Source: Treponema sp.
GTDB lineage: Bacteria > Spirochaetota > Spirochaetia > Treponematales > Breznakiellaceae
Reading direction: 5' to 3'
Assembly: GCA_009777535.1 (NCBI GenBank)
Contig: WRLP01000007.1
Span: 57,619 to 121,618, forward strand
DNA length: 64,000 bases
This document shows positions 48,285 to 56,524 of this stretch, one piece after another. The position numbers and the translations under genes are program-made. How positions within the stretch are numbered: position 1 is the first letter of the stretch; the number at the start of each line of letters is the position of its first letter. The notes beneath the pieces are model-generated. The model saw only the letters and a list, made by a program, of their open reading frames with translations. It was not told where the DNA came from and did no database searches.

Positions 48285-51200
48285 ATGCCCTTTACCGAGG
48301 CAAATTACGAAAATGCTATTATAGAGGTGTTCCAAAACACTCTGGGCTATGCATCTGTCTATGGCCCGAATGTTGACCGGGATTATTCCTGCTCGCTTTA
48401 TATGGATGAGCTTCTCCCAGCATTAAGGAAGGTAAACCCAAAACTACCGGAATCCGCTATTTCTGAAGCCGAATATAAACTTCGAAATTTAGAGAGTGGC
48501 ACATTACTTCAGAAGAATGTCCTTTTTATGGACTATCTTCAGAATGGGGTATCAGTAAACTACCAAGAAAAAGATGAGCAGCTCTCGGCTTTAGTGTATC
48601 TCATCGATTACAAAAATATTGAGAGGAACACTTTTACTATTGCTAACCAATGGACAGTAATTGAGAACAGCGAAAAACGCCCCGATCTGATAGTTTTCTT
48701 GAATGGATTGCCTTTGGTAGTGATGGAGTTAAAATCACCTTCCCGTGAAGAAACCGATGTAAGTGAAGCTTACCGTCAGCTTCGTAATTACATGATCGAA
48801 ATTCCATCTCTTTTTGCCTACAATGCATTCCTTGTAATGAGCGACCTTGCACAGTCCCGTGCCGGAACCATCACTTCTGGAGAAGATCGTTTTATGGAAT
48901 GGAAAACAAAAGATGGCAGTTATGAAAATACGCAATATGCACAATTCGATACCTTCCTTGAAGGAATTTTCGACAAAACACGCTTTCTTGATATAATTAA
49001 AAATTTTATCTGTTTTTCAGGTGATACTAAAATACTTGGGGCGTATCATCAGTATTTTGCAGTGCGAAAAGCCATTGCATCTACATTGCGGGCAACTGAT
49101 GGAGACGGCAAAGGAGGCGTATTCTGGCATACCCAGGGCAGCGGCAAGTCTTTATCGATGGTATTTTATGCCCAATTATTACAGGAAGTTTTGAATTCTC
49201 CAACCATTGTTGTTTTAACTGACCGCAATGACCTTGACGACCAACTGTTCGGTCAATTTGTCAAAAGCTCCGCATTTCTGCGACAGACTCCTCAACAGGC
49301 AGAAAGCCGCATCCATCTTAAAGAGCTGCTAGCCAAGCGGCAGGCTCATGGTATCATTTTTACAACGATGCAGAAATTCGAAGAATCGAATGAAGCTCTC
49401 TCTGATCGTCGCAATATCATTGTAATAGCAGATGAAGCTCATCGTGGGCAATACGGTTTAGAGGAAAAGGTAGATATAAAAACAGGCCGCATAATTCTTG
49501 GTACAGCACGAATTATTCGCGACAGTCTTCCAAATGCCACATACATAGGATTTACCGGAACGCCTCTTTCCTCCAAAGATCGCTCAACCATAGAAGTATT
49601 CGGCAACTACATAGACATTTACGACATGACTCAAGCGGTGGAAGATGGTTCGACGCGTCCCGTTTACTATGAGAGCCGCGTGATCCACTTAAAACTTGAC
49701 GAGAATATTTTATGGCAAATTGATGCGGAGTACGATATGGTTGCTGAAAAAGCTCCGCCGTATCTCGTTGAAAAAAGTAAAAAAGAATTGGGCAGAATGG
49801 AAACTATTCTTGGAGCAGATGAAACCATTTCTGCACTATGCGAAGATATTATAAAACACTACGAGGAAAATCGTCAATATGAACTGACAGGCAAGGCCTT
49901 AATTGTCGCATATTCCCGTCCAATCGCAATGAGTATTTACCGTAAGCTATTACATATGCGCCCTGAATGGACAGAAAAACTCGGTGTTGTTATGACCAGT
50001 GATAATGATGATCCTGAAGACTGGCGGGGAATTATCGGCAACAAACGCCATAAAGAAGAAATGGCAAAAAAATTCAAGGACGACGACAACCCGCTCAAAC
50101 TTGCCATTGTTGTTGATATGTGGTTGACAGGTTTTGATGTCCCGTCTCTTGCAACAATGTATGTTTACAAACCTATGTCAGGACATAACCTCATGCAGGC
50201 AATCGCTCGTGTAAATCGGGTATTCAAAAACAAAGAAGGCGGCTTAGTTGTTGATTATGTCGGTATAGCTTCTGCGTTGAAGCAGGCAATGAACGACTAC
50301 ACCAACCGTGATAAGAACAACTATGGCGATACAGATATTTCCAGGACCGCTTTACCTAAATTCATTGAAAAGCTTGAAGTTTGCCGCGCCTTGTTCCATG
50401 GCTTTGACTACTCCGCATTCATGGACAAAAACGCCATGGATCTTGCCCGTGCAAAATCAATTAGTAGCGGTGCAAATTTTCTTTCTGGTGTAGATAAGGA
50501 AAAACAGCGAGATATGTTCCTTAAAGAGGCCATGTTACTTCATCAGGCTTTGTCTCTCTGCCGCTCTATTCTTAGTGCTGAACAAAGGTTTGAAGCGGCA
50601 TACTTCGAGGCAGTTCGGACACTTCTTACCCGTATCGGAGGTGAAGGTAAACCATTGTCCCTGGAAGAAATAAACGCCCGGATAAATGAACTGTTGAAAG
50701 CAAGCATCCAAAGCGAAGGAGTTATCAACCTGTTTTCCGATGTTAAATTAGGAATCTCTCTTTTCGATCCAAAATTCCTTGAAGAAATCGCTAAAATGAA
50801 GGAACGAAATATCGCGGTAGAAATCCTAAAAAAACTTCTTGCGGAACAGGTTTCGCTTTACCGCAGAACAAATCTTGTCAAGTCAGAGAAGTTTTCAGAA
50901 ATGCTGTCACGTATGATGAAAGCATATATAAACGGTATGCTTTCTAATGAAGAAGTTATCGCTCAATTGATAAGTATGGCAAAAGATATGGCAAATGCAT
51001 ATGCAGAGGGCGAAGAACTTGGCTTGAGTGATGAGGAATTGGCGTTTTATGATGCATTGACCTTCCCTGAAGCTGTTAAGGATTTTTATCAAAATGAGGA
51101 ACTTGTAGAAATGACACGGGAACTAACCGGTATGCTGCGTAAAAATCGCACTATTGACTGGCAAAAAAAAGAATCTGCCCGTGCAGGCATGCGGCGTATG

Positions 51201-51299
51201 GTCAAGAAATTGTTAAAAAAATATAAATACCCGCCGGAAGGTATGGAAGATGCGATCGCCACAGTTATCGGTCAGTGCGAAATGTGGACTGATAATTAA
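48285..51299 (+). CDS. hsdR: Type I restriction endonuclease subunit (HsdR)
   Basis: 1004 residues. N-terminal PD-(D/E)xK nuclease domain (RPDLIVFLNGLPLVVMELKSP, about 125-147). SF2 translocase: Walker A QGSGKSLSM (about 284), DEAH box IADEAHRGQYG (about 381), TGTPLSSKDRS motif III, and motif VI AIARVNRVFKNKEGG. The C-terminal region is helical for HsdM/S contact. It cuts unmethylated DNA after ATP-driven translocation. Intact length. RBS AAAGAGG before the ATG. Completes the locus hsdM-rhuM-hsdS(shuffling)-hsdR. Confidence 0.95.
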   Translation: MPFTEANYENAIIEVFQNTLGYASVYGPNVDRDYSCSLYMDELLPALRKVNPKLPESAISEAEYKLRNLESGTLLQKNVLFMDYLQNGVSVNYQEKDEQLSALVYLIDYKNIERNTFTIANQWTVIENSEKRPDLIVFLNGLPLVVMELKSPSREETDVSEAYRQLRNYMIEIPSLFAYNAFLVMSDLAQSRAGTITSGEDRFMEWKTKDGSYENTQYAQFDTFLEGIFDKTRFLDIIKNFICFSGDTKILGAYHQYFAVRKAIASTLRATDGDGKGGVFWHTQGSGKSLSMVFYAQLLQEVLNSPTIVVLTDRNDLDDQLFGQFVKSSAFLRQTPQQAESRIHLKELLAKRQAHGIIFTTMQKFEESNEALSDRRNIIVIADEAHRGQYGLEEKVDIKTGRIILGTARIIRDSLPNATYIGFTGTPLSSKDRSTIEVFGNYIDIYDMTQAVEDGSTRPVYYESRVIHLKLDENILWQIDAEYDMVAEKAPPYLVEKSKKELGRMETILGADETISALCEDIIKHYEENRQYELTGKALIVAYSRPIAMSIYRKLLHMRPEWTEKLGVVMTSDNDDPEDWRGIIGNKRHKEEMAKKFKDDDNPLKLAIVVDMWLTGFDVPSLATMYVYKPMSGHNLMQAIARVNRVFKNKEGGLVVDYVGIASALKQAMNDYTNRDKNNYGDTDISRTALPKFIEKLEVCRALFHGFDYSAFMDKNAMDLARAKSISSGANFLSGVDKEKQRDMFLKEAMLLHQALSLCRSILSAEQRFEAAYFEAVRTLLTRIGGEGKPLSLEEINARINELLKASIQSEGVINLFSDVKLGISLFDPKFLEEIAKMKERNIAVEILKKLLAEQVSLYRRTNLVKSEKFSEMLSRMMKAYINGMLSNEEVIAQLISMAKDMANAYAEGEELGLSDEELAFYDALTFPEAVKDFYQNEELVEMTRELTGMLRKNRTIDWQKKESARAGMRRMVKKLLKKYKYPPEGMEDAIATVIGQCEMWTDN

Positions 51300-51311
51300 G
51301 GAGAGACCAAA

Positions 51312-51389
51312 ATGAAAAATATTTCTAGTCGACTATTGCACACAAAAAAGAGGGACACCTCTTTGCGCCAAGCCGGAATAAACCGTTAA
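51312..51389 (+). pseudogene. Short N-terminal gene remnant after hsdR
   Basis: 25 codons with a good AAGGAGAG ribosome-binding site 12 bp after the hsdR stop. It looks like the start of a former downstream gene cut off early. The following stretch to 51605 shows no other gene I can support, only a stem AAAGAGG/CCTCTTT at 51347-51364 that could terminate minus-strand transcripts and a short minus-strand frame near 51430-51490. Confidence 0.25.
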
Positions 51390-51605
51390 AATCAAAACAT
51401 CCTAATTAAAGTATAAAGTCAATCTCATTTCCCAACCATCTTTGTTACCCATTCTTTCCAAGCCGCTTCCCGTATACCCTTGCGGGGCATTTCCAGCCTA
51501 GATATACTTTTCTTGAGGAAAGCTGTACTTAAATACTTAAGTAGATATATGTCTTTAATTTTTACAGATGATTATTTAGAAGTTTGAGTAAAATGGGGGA
51601 AACAA

Positions 51606-51878
51606 ATGAAAAAAACACAAGAATTTATGGAAATACTAAAATGTGACTGCGGTTGTTCAATGCTGGTTGTGGAAAAAACTATATGGGAGGATGGTGATAT
51701 TGACTTTGATATATCAATTCAGGATTCCCGCTACGATCATAATAACACAACAATATGGGGTAGAATCAAAGGCGCAATAAAAATACTCTTTGGAAAACCT
51801 GTATATTATAGTGATGTTTATATTAGCAAGCCTGAGGTTTATAAAAATTTCGTTGAGAAAATGAAGGGGCTTATTTAA
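51606..51878 (+). CDS. Hypothetical small protein with CxCxC motif
   Basis: 90 residues, GGGGGAA site before the ATG. Near the N-terminus it has LKCDCGCSMLVVEK, a compact cysteine cluster, followed by strands (DIDFDISIQD) and a basic/hydrophobic segment GRIKGAIKILFGKPVYYSDVYIS. The layout resembles small phage- or plasmid-borne proteins of unknown function. The 3' end overlaps the converging zinc-ribbon remnant by 8 bp, and the two share a composition that suggests they arrived together. Confidence 0.5.
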   Translation: MKKTQEFMEILKCDCGCSMLVVEKTIWEDGDIDFDISIQDSRYDHNNTTIWGRIKGAIKILFGKPVYYSDVYISKPEVYKNFVEKMKGLI

Positions 51879-52039
51879 CTGGCAGCTTATTTTTTTCAGT
51901 ATCAAGCATATTTTTGCAATTGTCACAACTATATGGGGGAGCATTGTCATAATAAAAAAAGTTGGTAGTCCCGCATTTTTCACAATAAAAGTTCGAGTTT
52001 GGGTACTTCAAATGTTCTTCCGTTTACTGTTTTTTCCAT
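51871..52039 (-). pseudogene. Frameshifted zinc-ribbon mini-protein
   Basis: Reading the minus strand from ATG 52039 gives MEKTVNGRTFEVPKLE. The frame then breaks at a CTTTTAT run (about 51989-51995). One base later a second frame continues FYCEKCGTTNFFYYDNAP and SCDNCKNMLDTEK to TAA at 51871-51873. The two CxxC knuckles form a zinc ribbon. Total length 169 nt is one base more than a multiple of three, consistent with a single insertion in a T run. A TTG at about 52006 could start the second part alone. Partner of the adjacent 90-residue gene is possible. Confidence 0.45.
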
Positions 52040-52119
52040 CTGTTTCTCTAAAAAAACTATATCAAAAAGCAAAAGCTGCTTCAAGCATGGTCTTGAAAAA
52101 TTCTAGATAAGGTATCACT

Positions 52120-52233
52120 ATGGATCAGGAATATTTGGAAACTATCAAAAATACAGATAAAGAAAATCATAGGCAAGACAAAAAGAGCGAAGGAATGAGT
52201 TATTATCATCAACAACAACCAACCAAGGAGTAA
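52120..52233 (+). CDS. Possible 37-residue leader ORF before rhuM paralogue
   Basis: MDQEYLETIKNTDKENHRQD... up to HQQQPTKE, rich in charged residues and Gln. Its last codons supply the AAGGAG ribosome-binding site of the following rhuM gene. It may be a small upstream gene or chance; no ribosome-binding site of its own is clear. Confidence 0.25.
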   Translation: MDQEYLETIKNTDKENHRQDKKSEGMSYYHQQQPTKE

Positions 52234-52239
52234 ACTTTC

Positions 52240-53259
52240 ATGCCAATAAAACCCCTGCAAATCCGTAACAGCACTGCCGAATTCCTCATCTTCACCAAAC
52301 AAGCAGGCGGAAACGGCATAGAAGTCCGCGTACAGGACGGAACCATCTGGCTAAGCCAGAAACTCATGGCTACTTTGTTTGACTGTTCCACTGACAACAT
52401 TTCCTTGCATCTTAAAAATATATTCGTCGAGGGCGAATTAGATGAAAATTCAGTTACCGAGGATTTCTCGGTAACTGCCTCTGATGGCAAAAACTATAAA
52501 ACCAAGCACTACAATCTCGATGCAATAATCGCTGTGGGTTACCGGATAAACAGCAAACGGGCTACATCCTTCCGCCAATGGGCTACTACAGTTCTTAGGG
52601 ATTACGCATTGAGGGGTTATATAATAGACCGCAAACGAATGGAAAACGGCGCTTTTCTTGATGAGGACTATTTTGAACACCTTCTTGCTGAAATCCGGGA
52701 AATCCGTCTCAGCGAGCGCCGTTTTTATCAAAAGGTTACCGATATTTACGCCACGGCAATGGATTATAATAAAAACTCACTCGTCACCAAAGAGTTTTTT
52801 GCCAAGGTTCAAAACAAAATGCACTATGCCGTTCATGGATCCACTGCTGCCGAAGTAATTAAAAAAAGAGCCAATGCAACAAAAAAGCACATGGGGTTAA
52901 CCTCATGGGAGAAGAGTCCCCAGGGCAAAATAGTCAAGACCGATGTGGCGGTAGCCAAGAATTACCTGACAGAGGCGGAGATTGAATCCCTTGGGCGTAT
53001 TGTCAACGCGTATCTTGACCTGGCGGAGGACAGGGCAAAAAAACATATCCCCATGACAATGGAAGACTGGGCAAAACGCCTTGACCGTTTTCTTGAAGCG
53101 GATGATAGAGAAATACTGCAAGACAGCGGTAAGATTAGCGCACTAACGGCAAAAGAATTCGCCGAAAGCGAATTTGAAAAATACCGTGTTATTCAAGATC
53201 GTCTCTTTGAATCTGATTTTGACAGGGAGATCAAGAAGATTACAAGGAAGAATAAATAA
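52240..53259 (+). CDS. RhuM-family protein 2
   Basis: 339 residues, AAGGAG site 7 nt upstream. It is clearly paralogous to the protein at 43573-44631. Same landmarks: IWLSQKLMATLFDCSTDNISLHLKNIF, HYNLDAIIAVGYRINSKRATSFRQWA, IREIRLSERRFYQKVTDIYATAMDYN, and C-terminal EFEKYRVIQDRLFESDFDR. Stand-alone here, about 1 kb after hsdR, not inside an operon. Identity with the first copy is moderate, so it is not a recent duplication. A role linked to defence or mobile DNA is suggested by its position only. Confidence 0.85.
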   Translation: MPIKPLQIRNSTAEFLIFTKQAGGNGIEVRVQDGTIWLSQKLMATLFDCSTDNISLHLKNIFVEGELDENSVTEDFSVTASDGKNYKTKHYNLDAIIAVGYRINSKRATSFRQWATTVLRDYALRGYIIDRKRMENGAFLDEDYFEHLLAEIREIRLSERRFYQKVTDIYATAMDYNKNSLVTKEFFAKVQNKMHYAVHGSTAAEVIKKRANATKKHMGLTSWEKSPQGKIVKTDVAVAKNYLTEAEIESLGRIVNAYLDLAEDRAKKHIPMTMEDWAKRLDRFLEADDREILQDSGKISALTAKEFAESEFEKYRVIQDRLFESDFDREIKKITRKNK

Positions 53260-53413
53260 TAAGACAACAGCTATAAATGCCTTTCAGCCCGGCGTGTTCA
53301 CAATTCTATAAATATAATGTCAATCTTACGTCTAATTTCTCAATGGACTTTTTATCGTTTCTGTACTAAAGTTTTTACAATCTATCTGTAAAAGAGAAAA
53401 AGGGCAGGACAAC

Positions 53414-54268
53414 ATGGCAAGTATTCCGAAGGAGAACCTCGGTTCTGCCGAACCTCGGCGGCGGGTTCCGGTTTATCAGTTTCACGCAGAGTTACTGGGA
53501 TTTAAGCCAAAGATATGGCGGCGTTTTCAGGTAATCAGCAATGCAACAGTTGCCAGGCTTGGCTATATAATTCAGGTGTTGTTTGAGATGACAGCGAGTC
53601 ACCTTATGGCTTTAGAAGTACCGGAAGGTAAAAACTACAGCGCATATTTAAAATCCGTAAGCCCGGAACCACCCGCCGAGCGAGCGCTAGCGAACGAAGG
53701 TTCCCCTCCGGATGAGTCCTACAATTCACTAATATTCGGAATTGAACCTGATCTGATCCGGCGTTACGAAATACCCATGGAAACGTATGATCCATTTGAG
53801 TATCATGATCGTAATGTGGAAATTGCGGATGCGACCAAAGTATTGTTAATGCACGCTTTATCAATGGCCAACAACAAATTAATACTATATTATGATTTTG
53901 GCGATGGCTGGCAGATTCCTATAACACTTGAAAAAATAGTTAATGATAAGGATATACTGGGCAGAGATTTGCCAAGGGTGCTTGAGGGCGAGGGGTTCGG
54001 TATTGTTGAAGATGTGGGAGGGATCTACGGACTAACAGAAATGGTAAAGGCATACAAAAAAAAGAAGGGCAGCGAATACAGGCACTACAGGGAATGGCTT
54101 GGCATTGAAGATTTTGACATCAGCTCATTTAATCCAGACGACATGAATTTTCGTCTTAAAAAAATACCGCGTATGTATAAAGAAATATATGAAGACAATT
54201 TAATGTTAACACAAAAATCAATCGACATAATTAAGCGGAAGTACATCCTTTCGGGCCGTACGAAATAA
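53414..54268 (+). CDS. Plasmid pRiA4b ORF-3-like protein
   Basis: 284 residues. Family features: YQFHAELLGFKPKIWRRFQV at the N-terminus (compare the usual LK...P..WR...V), LYYDFGDGWQIPITLEKI in the centre, and GGIYGLTEMVKAY (from the GG..G ... L pattern). The family is widespread in bacteria and often linked with mobile elements; function unknown. An extra segment at about 95-105 (EPPAERALANEG) is encoded by a GAGCG/CGCTAGCG-rich stretch (about 53671-53702) unlike the rest. It may be a small inserted palindromic repeat. Start has a weak AAAGAG site; TTG/GTG alternatives not favoured. Confidence 0.75.
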   Translation: MASIPKENLGSAEPRRRVPVYQFHAELLGFKPKIWRRFQVISNATVARLGYIIQVLFEMTASHLMALEVPEGKNYSAYLKSVSPEPPAERALANEGSPPDESYNSLIFGIEPDLIRRYEIPMETYDPFEYHDRNVEIADATKVLLMHALSMANNKLILYYDFGDGWQIPITLEKIVNDKDILGRDLPRVLEGEGFGIVEDVGGIYGLTEMVKAYKKKKGSEYRHYREWLGIEDFDISSFNPDDMNFRLKKIPRMYKEIYEDNLMLTQKSIDIIKRKYILSGRTK

Positions 54269-54326
54269 TCCGGATGAAAGTTGGCAAATTACTGAAACCG
54301 ATGAATTTATCACCGGTGAGACAATT

Positions 54327-54497
54327 ATGGATAATTTTGATATGAAAGAGCTTTTTGATATTATCGGCATACGCCAAACGCAAGTCATTTGGGGAGTTTG
54401 GGGGCATGAATACCCTGAAAACGATGATAATTTAACCGCCGATACAGAATATCTTAGAAGAAAAAAATGTTGGGAAGAGTGGGAGGCAGAAAAATGA
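54327..54497 (+). CDS. Small hypothetical protein
   Basis: 56 codons between the pRiA4b-like and DUF1801 genes, weak GGTGAG site. Acidic and Trp-rich (IWGVWGHEYP, CWEEWEAEK). The frame is open further upstream to 54231 without a start codon, so it could be the end of a decayed gene. I recognise no family. Apart from this the 370-bp gap 54269-54639 holds only the putative promoter of the next gene. Confidence 0.3.
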   Translation: MDNFDMKELFDIIGIRQTQVIWGVWGHEYPENDDNLTADTEYLRRKKCWEEWEAEK

Positions 54498-54604
54498 AGG
54501 TTATCGTGTAATTGACGATGATTTAAGCTATTGAAAGAAAATTTATACTCCTGGTGGGATTAGCCAATGCTCCCCAAAAACCCCTGCAAATTCCCCCCAA
54601 TACC

Positions 54605-54631
54605 TTGACTTCCCAGGCCTTCCCGTAATAC
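54605..54631 (+). promoter_or_regulatory. Possible promoter of the DUF1801 gene
   Basis: TTGACT (54605-54610) and TAATAC (54626-54631) with a short 15-bp spacer; 8 nt to the ATG at 54640 and no ribosome-binding site. Fits the leaderless pattern seen at other genes here, but the spacer is suboptimal. Confidence 0.3.
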
Positions 54632-54639
54632 AAACAACC

Positions 54640-55050
54640 ATGTACCAATGCCCCAAATGCAGACGAGAATTTAAAAAAGCGAACCAGAGCCATTATTGCA
54701 GTGAAAAGCCCATGACCATTGACGAGTATATTGCTGCGCGGCCTGAAGAACTGCGTCCTGTTTTGAAAAAAATCCGCATGGTAATACGAAAAGCTGCGCC
54801 AAGGGCCATGGAAAAAATATCGTGGGGTATGCCTACTTTTTGGCAGGACGAGAATTTAATTCACTTTGCCGCTTTTAAGAAACATATAGGCATTTATCCG
54901 GGTGATCTCTGCCATATACCTTTTAAGAAAGAGCTTGCCGGTTATAAAACAACAAAGGGCGCAATTCAGTTCCCATTGGATAAGCCTATTGATTATGAGC
55001 TAATTGCAAAAATTACCAAATTCAGGGTGTTGGCTGCAACTGCTCGCTGA
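54640..55050 (+). CDS. DUF1801 (YdhG-like) protein with N-terminal zinc knuckle
   Basis: 136 residues. N-terminal CPKCRREFKKANQSHYC (a treble-clef-like C..C...H..C), then the DUF1801 core: MTIDEYIAARPEELRPVLKKIR, RAMEKISWGMPTFWQDENLIHFAAFKKHIGIYPG. This is a SufE/iron-chaperone-like fold family with no firm function. The 3' end overlaps the converging LCP gene by 29 bp. Start lies right behind a possible promoter without ribosome-binding site. Confidence 0.75.
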   Translation: MYQCPKCRREFKKANQSHYCSEKPMTIDEYIAARPEELRPVLKKIRMVIRKAAPRAMEKISWGMPTFWQDENLIHFAAFKKHIGIYPGDLCHIPFKKELAGYKTTKGAIQFPLDKPIDYELIAKITKFRVLAATAR

Positions 55051-56524
55051 CTTCCTCTGTTTCATCAATGTCTTCCATATCATCAAGTTCTTCCACAACA
55101 ACAGCTTCTTCCATTTCAACAGGGTCTCCCATAATAAAGCGGATAAAGCGGTGTATCAAAGACCAGTCGTCATTTATGGGCAAAAGTATATACTGCCCCA
55201 GGTCAAAGTCTTCATCGACTTCATCTTCGGCAAGCTCCATGCGCAGTAAATTTGTATAGGTGGGGTACAGGAAATCTCTTGCATTAAATACGGCTTGGCT
55301 TCGTACTCTTGCAGAGCGGTATCTTATCGTATAACGGACTAAATCCTGGGGGGTATAATCCGTTTCTACGTATCGCATGAAAACCATGGCAAGCTCATAA
55401 ACTTTCCCTATGTCGGTTACTCCAAGGCTTGTCATCTTGTTTATAACCGCGGTAAGGATCATCTGCTGGTGGCGCGACCTGCCGAAATCCATAATGAAGT
55501 GCCGCGAACGCGCAACACGGAGCGCCTGAATGCCGTTTAGGTGATGCGTTCCGGCAGGATAGAAAAGTGTTGACCATTGTCCATTGTCGCGTACGCGGTA
55601 GGCGGGATCGACAAGGGGGGCAAGTAGCGTTATTTCGACACCGCCTAAAATATTGATAACATCAATAAAGGCGTACATGTCAATAATAATAAAGTTATCA
55701 ATATCGAAACCTGTCATACTTTCCATTTCCCTTATAAGCCGGCGGGGTCCGTAACGGTAATAAAATTCGTTTATTTTATAGTCGTGATAATAAAGATCGC
55801 GCGGCAGGCTTACGAGGTCTATTGTTTGTGTATCTTCATTGGCTATTGCCAAAATGAGTGTGTCTGTCAGATGCTGATTAATGCCAACAATCAGAACAGT
55901 GTGGATCCTTCCCCTTTCATAAGGACCGGATGGCAGTGTGCCAAGGTTCAAGGGAACGCTTTCGGATAATTCTCCGCTTCGTGGTTCAAAAGTTCGTATC
56001 GAACCAAGGGAAATATACTCATCATCAAAAAGATAAATTTCGCCCAATCTTTTATGTATTCCGATGGATCCTATCCTTTCGCCGCTTAAAGTAACAAAAT
56101 CGTAAAAAACAAAATTGACATTTTCATAATACTCGCGCGACAGAACAAGGTTCTTTGTTTCCAGCCAGGCAATAAAACCGGAATCATTTAAAAGTTCTTC
56201 AACTTGCCCTTTGCCCTGCTCAATAAAAAAAATGTCGATATTGCGCAAGGGCATCTCCTGTACGGGATCGGGAAGCGGAAGAATGCCGGGGCCTTCCCGC
56301 TCGTTTTCTGCGGCCTGTGCGGTAAGGAATTCTACAGCGTGAAAAAATGCCAGGTGATTCCGGGAGCTGTTCTCATCCTGCCAGCTGTCTTCTTCGGGGG
56401 GTGTGTGGGTTTGTGATACCTTTTGCCGGTGCCTGTAAGAAACGACAATGTATGTAACACTTGCTGCGGCAATCAAAAAGAGGACAATGATAAAAATACC
56501 CAGAATTTTAAATACAATTTTCAT
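55022..56524 (-). CDS. LytR-CpsA-Psr (LCP) family protein
   Basis: 500 residues. N-terminal transmembrane helix (IFIIVLFLIAAASVTYIVV, about 11-29), an acidic linker, and an LCP domain from about 215: TDTLILAIANEDTQTIDLVSLPRDLYYHDYK-like segment with the LPRD motif, INEFYYRYGP, DNFIIIDMYAFIDVINILGGVEI, and LNGIQALRVARSRHFIMDFGRSRHQQ with the conserved Arg pair. LCP enzymes transfer polyprenyl-linked polymers to the cell wall or to surface glycans; the role in a spirochaete envelope is inferred. The tail is Glu/Val-rich. It overlaps the upstream lipoprotein gene by four bases (ATGA), forming a three-gene unit. Confidence 0.8.
   Translation of the reverse strand: MKIVFKILGIFIIVLFLIAAASVTYIVVSYRHRQKVSQTHTPPEEDSWQDENSSRNHLAFFHAVEFLTAQAAENEREGPGILPLPDPVQEMPLRNIDIFFIEQGKGQVEELLNDSGFIAWLETKNLVLSREYYENVNFVFYDFVTLSGERIGSIGIHKRLGEIYLFDDEYISLGSIRTFEPRSGELSESVPLNLGTLPSGPYERGRIHTVLIVGINQHLTDTLILAIANEDTQTIDLVSLPRDLYYHDYKINEFYYRYGPRRLIREMESMTGFDIDNFIIIDMYAFIDVINILGGVEITLLAPLVDPAYRVRDNGQWSTLFYPAGTHHLNGIQALRVARSRHFIMDFGRSRHQQMILTAVINKMTSLGVTDIGKVYELAMVFMRYVETDYTPQDLVRYTIRYRSARVRSQAVFNARDFLYPTYTNLLRMELAEDEVDEDFDLGQYILLPINDDWSLIHRFIRFIMGDPVEMEEAVVVEELDDMEDIDETEEVSEQLQPTP

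Noticed and set aside
51347..51364. Insertion-sequence end in the region after hsdR
   Set aside because: Only a short inverted repeat; no transposase or target-site duplication could be identified.
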